DNA of 64,000 nt from Paraclostridium ghonii. GTDB lineage: Bacteria > Bacillota > Clostridia > Peptostreptococcales > Peptostreptococcaceae. Made by a program: the position numbers and the translations under genes. Location of the stretch: NCBI RefSeq assembly GCF_030815085.1, contig NZ_JAUSWG010000008.1; one strand, 5' to 3'. Positions 57,474-64,000 of the stretch are shown here, one piece after another; position 1 is the stretch's first letter; each line of letters starts with the position of its first letter. The notes beneath the pieces are model-generated. The model searched no databases and had not been told where the DNA came from. It worked only from the letters and a program-made list of their open reading frames with translations.

Positions 57474-57532
57474 ATATTCAATGGTCAAAAAAATGCAATT
57501 AAGCAGTCATTAATTATGCAAAAAATACAACT

Positions 57533-58846
57533 ATGACAGAAAGGGGGAACCTAAGAACTAAAATCTTAGGTAAATTGCTTATGAATGAGAATAATAGAAT
57601 TTCTTTAGAAAGAGCATCAGAGTTAAAATCAAGAATAGAAGATTATATAAAAATAAAAGATACAATTCCTACGGGTCTTAAAAATACAAGTGAAATAGAG
57701 TCTAGAAAAAGAAAGATTTTAGATCTTTTAAATGCAAACGAAGAAGACTGGAATGATTATAAATGGCAGCTGTCTAATAGAATAACTGACGTTGACACGC
57801 TAAGTAAAATATTAAACTTAACTGATACGGAAATTAAAAATATAAAGAATGTACAAAGTAAGTTTAGATGGGCAATATCTCCATATTATCTAAGTTTGAT
57901 AGATCCTAATAATCCATATGATGCAATAAAGTTAATGTCAATTCCAGCTAGTGTAGAATTAGATGAAGGAATAATTGATCTAGATCCTATGGGAGAAGAA
58001 TTTACTAATCCAGCAGGAAGTATAACTAGAAGATATCCTGATAGATTAATCATAAATGTTACAAATGAATGTGCTATGTACTGTAGACATTGTCAAAGAA
58101 GAAGAAATATTGGTCAAGAAGATTGCCAAAAAGGTAAAGAAGTAATAAAAGAATCTATAGAGTATATAAGAGATAATAAAGAAATAAGAGATGTTCTTAT
58201 AACTGGAGGAGATCCATTAACTCTTAATGATGAGATGTTAGAGTGGATAATTAGTGAAATAAGAAATATAGAACATGTTGATTATATAAGAATAGGAAGT
58301 AGAACATTAGTTACTATGCCACAAAGAATTACTGATGAGTTTTGTGATATGATAAAAAAATATCATCCTATATATATTAATACACATTTTAATCATCCGA
58401 TGGAAATAACGAAAGAAACTAAGGAAGCTTGTGAAAAGCTAGCCAATATTGGAGTTCCATTAGGGAACCAAGCAGTTTTATTAAATGGAGTTAACAATGA
58501 TAAATATTTAATGAGGTGTTTAAATCATGAACTTCTTAAGATAAGAGTAAAACCTTATTATATATTCCATAGTAAACATGTAAAAGGTACTAGTCATTTT
58601 AATACATCTGTAGATGAAGGAATGGAAATAATGGAATATTTAAGGGGATATACATCTGGTATGGCAATTCCAACGTATATAATAAATGCTCCTAAAGGTA
58701 AAGGAAAAACTCCTTTATTACCTCAATATTTAATATCTAAGGGATCTGATTATATAATGATAAGGACTTGGGAAGGCGAAGTTGTTAAAGTTGAAGATAA
58801 TAAGGCTGTTGATATAAAGGAAGTTATAAACAAGAGTATAATGTAA
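57533..58846 (+). CDS. eam: Glutamate 2,3-aminomutase (KamA family)
   Basis: The radical SAM triad is CAMYCRHC (Cys180, 184, 187 counting from 57533), followed by the PLP Lys in APKGKGKTPLLP. In lysine 2,3-aminomutase two Asp residues, 37 apart, hold the substrate amino group. Here the aligned residues are Lys348 (HSKHVKG) and Asn385 (IINAPKG), also 37 apart, as in the glutamate enzyme of C. difficile. It should convert L-glutamate to beta-glutamate, a compatible solute. Start choice is uncertain: AAAGGGGG lies downstream of the ATG at 57533, and alignment would favour ATG 57581 or TTG 57575. Confidence 0.85.
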   Translation: MTERGNLRTKILGKLLMNENNRISLERASELKSRIEDYIKIKDTIPTGLKNTSEIESRKRKILDLLNANEEDWNDYKWQLSNRITDVDTLSKILNLTDTEIKNIKNVQSKFRWAISPYYLSLIDPNNPYDAIKLMSIPASVELDEGIIDLDPMGEEFTNPAGSITRRYPDRLIINVTNECAMYCRHCQRRRNIGQEDCQKGKEVIKESIEYIRDNKEIRDVLITGGDPLTLNDEMLEWIISEIRNIEHVDYIRIGSRTLVTMPQRITDEFCDMIKKYHPIYINTHFNHPMEITKETKEACEKLANIGVPLGNQAVLLNGVNNDKYLMRCLNHELLKIRVKPYYIFHSKHVKGTSHFNTSVDEGMEIMEYLRGYTSGMAIPTYIINAPKGKGKTPLLPQYLISKGSDYIMIRTWEGEVVKVEDNKAVDIKEVINKSIM

Positions 58847-58849
58847 AAT

Positions 58850-58886
58850 AAAAAAGAGATGTATTTACATCTCCTTTTTTATTTTA
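58850..58886. terminator. Bidirectional terminator
   Basis: AAAAGAGATGTA pairs with TACATCTCCTTTT, with A and T runs on either side, between convergent genes. Confidence 0.8.
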
Positions 58887-60521
58887 AGCTGATTGATTTT
58901 GATTAATTTTTATAACTCTTTTAGCTATGCTTGCAGAGTGGTCTGATATTCTTTCAAGATTAGTTAGCAAATCTAAATAAATTATACCTGAATCTATACT
59001 ACAAGAGTTAGTATTTAATCTATTCATATGCTTAGTTCTATATAGTTTATCTAAAGCGTCAACTTCATCTTCTATTTTTAAAACATCATTTGCAAAGCTA
59101 GTGCTATTTTGCTTCATTGCTTCAAGAGATAAAGTATACGCATCTAATACCTTATTATAAATATCTATTATTTCAGATTGGGCACTGTCTGACATATGAG
59201 CATTAGTTTTCATAGCTAACTGAGCTAACTCTGCTATATTTTCAGATAAATCTCCAACTCTTTCTATATCATTTACTGTGTGGAATAATAAATCTAGAGA
59301 AAATCTCATTTTATCATCTAATGTTTTATTTGAAAGCTTTATTAAATAGTCTAAGACTTTTCTTTGTTGCTCATCTATCATTTTTTCTTTTTCAAATGTA
59401 GTTTTTATATCTTCTTCAGAATTTTTAAGTAATGCATTCATTGAACATGTGAAACTTTTCTTTGCCTTACTACCCATTCTAAGAGCTTCTCTTATAGCGT
59501 TACCAAAAGCAATAGATGGAGTTTCTAACATTCTTTCATCTAAGTATTTAGTTACATGACTATCATATTCTTCTTCTTCACCCGGTTTATCAGGTATAAG
59601 TAACATAACTAATTTAACTATGTATTTAGAGAAAGGTAATAATATTATAACATTTATTAAGTTAAATAATGTATGAGAGTTTGCTATTTGTCTAGCTGTA
59701 TCTGTAGGATTTAAATTGGTAACTATCATAGTTATAGGCTTATTTAGAACCAACATAAATAATATAGTACCTATTGCGTTAAAACATAGATGCATTAAAG
59801 CTGCTCTTTTTGCATTTTTATTTGCACCAATACTTGAGATAAGTGATGTAGTACAACTACCGATATTATCACCATATAATATTGGTAATGCTCCAGCTAA
59901 AGGCATTAAACCTTGAGATGACAATGCAATTAGTATACCCATTGATGCACTTGAACTTTGTAAGCAAGTAGTCATCGCAAATCCAGCAAGTAATGCTAAT
60001 AATGGATGGTTTGCAAGTCCTGCTAACATATTTCTAAAGAATGCATATTCAGATAAAGGAGCAACTGCATCCTTCATAAATTCCATACCTATAAATAGTA
60101 TTGCAAAACCTATAAGTATTTCTGATATATTTTTTAAGTGCGGTTTAGATTTTGAACCAATCATGTATAAAACAATACCTACTCCTAAAGCTACAGATGA
60201 AAATATACTAGCATCAAAAGATACTAACTGAGCTGTTACTGTAGTACCTATATTTGCTCCCATTATAATTCCGATTGCTTGATATAATGTCATTATCCCA
60301 GCATTAACGAATCCAACTACCATTACAGTAGTTGCACCACTACTTTGTATAATACCTGTAACAACAGCTCCTACTAAAACACCCATAACTACATTACTAG
60401 TTAAAAGTTCAATAGCTTTTTCTAGTTTAGGACCTGTTGATTTTTGAAGACCTTCTCCCATTATGTTCATTCCATAAAGGAATAGACCAAGGCCTCCAAT
60501 GAGACTTATAAATATAGACAA
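58884..60521 (-). CDS. Na+/phosphate cotransporter with PhoU-like domain (NptA family)
   Basis: The 545-residue protein has two Na/Pi repeats, each with the Q-S-S motif (IIQSSGATT and CLQSSSASMG) and a G-A-N-I-G-T-T or G-D-N-I-G-S-C loop, in a membrane domain to about residue 310. A PhoU-like helical domain follows (residues about 340-540, with NDIERVGDLSENIAEL and NLERISDHSASIAKR). Members take up phosphate with Na+ or act in c-di-AMP-linked or export roles. The start is TTG at 60521 with GAGGAGG upstream. Confidence 0.9.
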   Translation of the reverse strand: MSIFISLIGGLGLFLYGMNIMGEGLQKSTGPKLEKAIELLTSNVVMGVLVGAVVTGIIQSSGATTVMVVGFVNAGIMTLYQAIGIIMGANIGTTVTAQLVSFDASIFSSVALGVGIVLYMIGSKSKPHLKNISEILIGFAILFIGMEFMKDAVAPLSEYAFFRNMLAGLANHPLLALLAGFAMTTCLQSSSASMGILIALSSQGLMPLAGALPILYGDNIGSCTTSLISSIGANKNAKRAALMHLCFNAIGTILFMLVLNKPITMIVTNLNPTDTARQIANSHTLFNLINVIILLPFSKYIVKLVMLLIPDKPGEEEEYDSHVTKYLDERMLETPSIAFGNAIREALRMGSKAKKSFTCSMNALLKNSEEDIKTTFEKEKMIDEQQRKVLDYLIKLSNKTLDDKMRFSLDLLFHTVNDIERVGDLSENIAELAQLAMKTNAHMSDSAQSEIIDIYNKVLDAYTLSLEAMKQNSTSFANDVLKIEDEVDALDKLYRTKHMNRLNTNSCSIDSGIIYLDLLTNLERISDHSASIAKRVIKINQNQSA

Positions 60522-60916
60522 GATTTGTTACCTCCTCAGAAAAAAGTTAATTTCCTTATTTTAAATTTTCTTGTTTTGATTATGTACGGTAATATAATAA
60601 CAGAAATATCGACAAGTTATGTTAAGAGATTGTTAAATTTGAAGTTGATAATTACATGAAATAATTAAATTGATGGTAAAAAAATTTGCAAAAATATATT
60701 AGATAAAAAATATTCAATATAGAAATTAAATGTATAGATGTAATTGCTTTTGACATAATAAAAAATATGGAAATTTAAAAGTTTACTAAATATTAAATTT
60801 ATTACATTCAATTTTCGGAAAATTCTTGAAAATTCGACAAAATTATTATATAATATAATTATGAAAATATAATAATTTTATTATAAAATTATAAGGAATT
60901 TTAAAGAGGTGATAAA
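60522..60916. other. Divergent intergenic region, 395 bases
   Basis: AT-rich spacer between the phosphate transporter and YitT genes. It holds the YitT promoter at 60826-60854 and a short inverted repeat AATTTTC/GAAAATT nearby. No gene seen. Confidence 0.5.
60826..60854 (+). promoter_or_regulatory. SigA-type promoter of the YitT gene
   Basis: TTGAAA (60826-60831) and TATAAT (60849-60854) are separated by 17 bases. Confidence 0.7.
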
Positions 60917-61804
60917 ATGAAATCAATAAACACAAAAAGAATAAGAACGGCTTATGAATTTATAATGATAGCAATTGGAGCATTAATTGTAGCAATGGGG
61001 CTTGAATTGATATTATCTCCAAATGGAATGGTCGATAGTGGGACAACTGCTTTATCTGTAATAATACATTCACTAACAGGTATACCTATGTTTATATTAT
61101 TAATTTCCTTTAATATACCAATTTTATTATTTACATCAAAAACATTTGATAAAATGTTTGTATTTAAAACTTTATGGGCCAATATTTGTGCATCTATATT
61201 TTTATATTTTTTAACTCCTATTCCACCAGTTACTACATCAGAGTTATTAATAGTAATATATGGTGGAGTGGCATTAGGGTTAGGGGCAGGTACTGTTATT
61301 AAGTTCGGAGGAGCTATAGATGGAAGTGAAATGCTAGCTGTATGGGCAAATCAGAAGTTTAAAATACCAGTGTCTACATTTTTAATGAGTATAAATATTA
61401 TAGTTTTAGTAATAACAGTAATAGTGCTTAGTATTGAAAGTGCGATGTTTTCGTTAATAGTAATATATATGATGACTAAACTAGTTGATTTAATACTGGA
61501 TGGGTTTAATCAAGGTAGGTCTATTATTGTAATATCTAATAAAAGTGAAGAAATAGGAAGTCATATTGTAAACAATTTAGGTATTTCAATAACATATCTA
61601 GAAAGTTATGGAGGGTATTCAGGGAATAAATCAAAAGTTATTTTATGTATAACTGATAAGTTCACTTATCCTACTTTAAAACGAAATATTTTAGAAATTG
61701 ATAAAAATGCTATAATAGAAACAAGTTATTTAGCTGATAGTCATAATATAGAAAAAACATCAATAGAACACATGATAAGAAAAAACTTACCTGGAATAAA
61801 GTAA
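60917..61804 (+). CDS. YitT family membrane protein (DUF161/DUF2179)
   Basis: The 295-residue protein has five to six membrane helices (residues about 15-200) with G-x-x-x-x-A-x-G-L-E-L-I-L-S-P-N-G and GGAIDGSEMLAVW motifs, and a cytoplasmic DUF2179 domain (residues 205-290) with TYLESYGGYSG. Function of the family is unknown. AAAGAGGTG lies 6 bases before the ATG. Monocistronic. Confidence 0.88.
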   Translation: MKSINTKRIRTAYEFIMIAIGALIVAMGLELILSPNGMVDSGTTALSVIIHSLTGIPMFILLISFNIPILLFTSKTFDKMFVFKTLWANICASIFLYFLTPIPPVTTSELLIVIYGGVALGLGAGTVIKFGGAIDGSEMLAVWANQKFKIPVSTFLMSINIIVLVITVIVLSIESAMFSLIVIYMMTKLVDLILDGFNQGRSIIVISNKSEEIGSHIVNNLGISITYLESYGGYSGNKSKVILCITDKFTYPTLKRNILEIDKNAIIETSYLADSHNIEKTSIEHMIRKNLPGIK

Positions 61805-61851
61805 AAAATAAACACTATACTATTTTCGACAGTATAGTGTTTATTTTTTAC
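61803..61851 (+). terminator. Rho-independent terminator
   Basis: AAATAAACACTATACT pairs with AGTATAGTGTTTATTT, followed by T residues. Confidence 0.85.
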
Positions 61852-61948
61852 TTTTATTTAAGGATTATTTAAGATTGAGTTTATAATGGATTAAGATTGT
61901 CCAAATATAATATAACTATAACAACGAACAAAACATGTGGAGGTAATT

Positions 61949-62836
61949 ATGAATAAATTAGAGATAGTAAACTTAACAAAATCATACAAATACAAAAATG
62001 CCAATGAAAATATAAACTTAGAACTAGAAAGTGGAGTTTATGGATTACTTGGACCAAACGGAGCAGGTAAAACAACTTTAATGAAGCAAATAGCAACATT
62101 AAAACAACCTACAAGTGGAAAGATTCTTTACAATGGAAAAGATGTAAATACTTTAGATGAAAATTACAGAGCAGTAGTAGGATATTTACCACAAGATTTT
62201 GATGCTTACAAAAACTTTAGTGCAAAAGACTTCCTATTATATATAGGAGCATTAAAAGGAATGGACAAAAGGGTAGCAAAAGAAAAAACAGATAAATTAT
62301 TAAAGTTAGTAGGACTTTACGAGGTAAGAAATAAGGCAATATCAAAATTTTCAGGAGGTATGAAAAGAAGAGTCGGAATAGCACAAGCTCTTTTAAATGA
62401 TCCTAAAATACTTATACTAGATGAGCCAACAGCAGGACTTGATCCTCAAGAAAGAGCTAGATTTAGAAATTTATTATCTCAAATAGGAAAAGAAACCATA
62501 GTAATATTATCAACTCATATTATATCAGATATAGAATCTGTAGCTAAAGAAACTATAATGATTAAAGATGGGAAAGTATTATTACAAGGTACACATAAAG
62601 AGATTTTAGATGACATGAAAGGCAAAGTTTATAGTATAAAAGTTGAAAATGAAAATAAAGTTTATGAAATACAAAATAAATATAAAGTAGTTAATGTACA
62701 ACGTGGAGTAGAAGATATAGAGCTTAGAGTTATAAGTGAAAATCCTATAAATGATTTTGACGCAAAGAGTATAGAAGCTAGGTTTGAGGATGTATATATG
62801 TTTTATTTTGACTTAGAGGATGCAAGGGAGGTATAA
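61949..62836 (+). CDS. ABC-2 exporter ATP-binding protein
   Basis: The 295-residue protein has Walker A GPNGAGKTT, Q-loop YLPQDFDAY, signature FSGGMKRR, Walker B LILDEPTAGLDP and the switch His in LSTHI, with a C-terminal extension of about 80 residues typical of DrrA/NatA-type ATPases. GGAGG lies 5 bases before the ATG at 61949; a slightly longer frame overlaps this site. It is followed by two membrane proteins. Confidence 0.92.
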   Translation: MNKLEIVNLTKSYKYKNANENINLELESGVYGLLGPNGAGKTTLMKQIATLKQPTSGKILYNGKDVNTLDENYRAVVGYLPQDFDAYKNFSAKDFLLYIGALKGMDKRVAKEKTDKLLKLVGLYEVRNKAISKFSGGMKRRVGIAQALLNDPKILILDEPTAGLDPQERARFRNLLSQIGKETIVILSTHIISDIESVAKETIMIKDGKVLLQGTHKEILDDMKGKVYSIKVENENKVYEIQNKYKVVNVQRGVEDIELRVISENPINDFDAKSIEARFEDVYMFYFDLEDAREV

Positions 62837-62839
62837 ATT

Positions 62840-63598
62840 ATGATTAATATTATAAATGCAGAATTTAAAAAAATAATGAAGAAAAAAGGGTTAATAGTAT
62901 TTTGGGTATTTTCTTTATTACTGGGATATGTAAGTGTTAGAAACTTTGGATTATCTGATAGTTACGGAGACCTATTCAGTAAATTTTATGGATTAGCTCC
63001 ATTAATGGGTATATTAATGTTTAGTTTATTTTCAGGAAGTTATATACTAGAATACAGTTCTAATATGGAATCAATAATTAAATCGACTAAAAATGGTAAG
63101 AGTAAACTAGTTTTAGGTAAAAGTATAGCTTATGGAATAGCTGCAAGTTTAATAAACTTATCAATACTTGCAGTTATGAGCTTAAAGATAATAGTTGGAA
63201 ATAATTTTCAGGGATTGCACATGAATATAACAAATGTTTGGTATTTTGGTAATAGTGGATCTAGCTTAACTGTTTTACAAATGTTAATGATAATGGCTAT
63301 AACAGTAGTCTTAGGATCTTTCTTATTTGCACAATTAGGATTATGGTTATCCTCTATAAGTCAAAAAGCAGTAGGACCATTTTTTATAGGAGGACTAGTA
63401 ATGGGTGTGCCTTATATATCTAGTGGTTTTATAAGTCAAAAAATATTAGGATTCACACCATTATTTGGGATGTATAGTTCACAAATTATAAGATATGGAG
63501 TATCGAATACAGCATTTTTATTATTTATATGTATAAGTGTAATAGGAAGTTATGTATTATATAAACTTACAAGTATAGGTTTTTTACAAGAAAGATAA
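62840..63598 (+). CDS. ABC-2 type permease
   Basis: The 252-residue protein has about six membrane helices and begins INIINAEFKKIMKKKGLIVFW, the usual cytoplasmic entry helix of ABC-2 permeases. GGGAGG lies 8 bases before the ATG, inside the end of the ATPase gene, so the two are co-translated. Substrate unknown; lantibiotic immunity-type and Na+ exporters share this layout. Confidence 0.85.
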   Translation: MINIINAEFKKIMKKKGLIVFWVFSLLLGYVSVRNFGLSDSYGDLFSKFYGLAPLMGILMFSLFSGSYILEYSSNMESIIKSTKNGKSKLVLGKSIAYGIAASLINLSILAVMSLKIIVGNNFQGLHMNITNVWYFGNSGSSLTVLQMLMIMAITVVLGSFLFAQLGLWLSSISQKAVGPFFIGGLVMGVPYISSGFISQKILGFTPLFGMYSSQIIRYGVSNTAFLLFICISVIGSYVLYKLTSIGFLQER

Positions 63599-63657
63599 TT
63601 TATAAAACATACAGTATTTAATCTAGAAATTATAAAATTATCTTTAGGAGGTAACAG

Positions 63658-64000
63658 ATGCTAAAATGGGAAATAAAAAAAATAATTAAAAATAAATCAA
63701 TAATAATATCAGGTGTTATTTTAATACTTTTATGCGCTATCATGAGTATTTCAAAGCCTGAGTTAGAAACAGAAAACTCATATATCAATGATAAAGGAAA
63801 TTATATAGAAGATAATAGAGTAGGCGATACAATAGCAAATGAAAAGTTAAGCAATAAAGTCAATGAATTAAAAGAGTTAGAATCAGAAAAGAGTTTAAAA
63901 AACATGGATGAAGGAACTAAAACTATTAGTGAAATGTCAAAACTTAAACTTCAAAAGGACTCTGGAAAACAATATGAAGATATTAATTTTTATAAGGTTT
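63658..64000 (+). CDS. ABC-2 permease-like protein, N-terminal fragment
   Basis: The first 114 codons are present; the gene runs off the right edge. It begins LKWEIKKIIKNKS followed by one membrane helix (residues about 13-30), then a polar, Lys/Glu-rich extracytoplasmic region. AGGAGG lies 6 bases before the ATG. It is the third gene of the exporter operon and probably a second membrane subunit. Confidence 0.8.
   Translation, partial: MLKWEIKKIIKNKSIIISGVILILLCAIMSISKPELETENSYINDKGNYIEDNRVGDTIANEKLSNKVNELKELESEKSLKNMDEGTKTISEMSKLKLQKDSGKQYEDINFYKV

Noticed and set aside
57464..57502. 12-codon leader-like frame with a good ribosome binding site before the aminomutase gene
   Set aside because: It overlaps the -10 element of the best promoter (57445-57473), so its start lies upstream of the predicted transcription start.
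1..64000. rRNA, tRNA, CRISPR, intact prophage or intact insertion sequence
   Set aside because: None was recognised on either strand. The only mobile-element trace is the decayed transposase end near 54 kb.

Overview
The window is strongly AT-rich DNA from an anaerobic, spore-forming, low-GC Firmicute. The gene set (SpoVAF, a BclA-like exosporium protein, a glutamate 2,3-aminomutase, reverse rubrerythrin, PerR, a citrate lyase plus Na+-pumping oxaloacetate decarboxylase locus, and a flavin thioredoxin reductase that lacks the NADPH motif) fits the Peptostreptococcaceae (relatives of Clostridioides, Paraclostridium and Romboutsia). That placement is inferred from gene content; there is no rRNA or tRNA gene in the window to confirm it.

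Layout. 1-3.8 kb: start of an oligopeptide permease gene (minus strand), a small membrane protein, and a divergent peptide-binding lipoprotein whose two halves are in swapped order (a circular permutation of OppA), then a secreted DUF1002 protein. 4.3-9.6 kb: response regulator, sensor kinase, ABC ATPase and FtsX-type permease in one unit. 9.7-17.5 kb: secreted CAP protein, a catalytically degenerate HsdR_N-type protein with a Cys/His-rich tail, a probable structured small RNA, a group-2 sigma factor, a GC-rich intergenic element, an overlapping pair of dynamin-like GTPases and a DedA protein. 17.8-20.8 kb: glycyl-radical enzyme YjjI, its activase YjjW, and signal peptidase I.

20.9-34.3 kb is a complete citrate fermentation island. 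An FCD-type GntR regulator precedes citD-citE-citF, a 2-hydroxycarboxylate transporter, a 66-residue membrane protein, citC and a fused citX-citG. A second GntR regulator stands divergent from oadA-oadG-biotin carrier-oadB. bioY follows directly, with a BirA-like operator. Together these import citrate, cleave it to acetate and oxaloacetate, decarboxylate oxaloacetate while pumping Na+, and supply the biotin the decarboxylase needs.

34.5-44.5 kb: a second two-component system, thioredoxin with its reductase, two DegV proteins, FeoA/FeoB, a DtxR-type regulator, a 32-residue membrane peptide, PerR and reverse rubrerythrin. 44.6-53.1 kb: RNase J, TypA/BipA, a TetR regulator convergent with oleate hydratase, SpoVAF and an acetate (SatP) transporter. 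53.3-64 kb: small cysteine-rich proteins, a decayed IS256-type transposase tail, the collagen-like BclA protein with a 9-bp coding repeat array, a 2H phosphoesterase, a HutD-family protein, glutamate 2,3-aminomutase, a Na/phosphate cotransporter, a YitT protein and an ABC-2 exporter cut by the right edge.

The observation most worth following is the permuted OppA at 990-2642. It has its own promoter, ribosome binding site, lipoprotein signal and terminator, and the permutation point falls at the lobe boundary, so the chain should cross between lobes once instead of twice.
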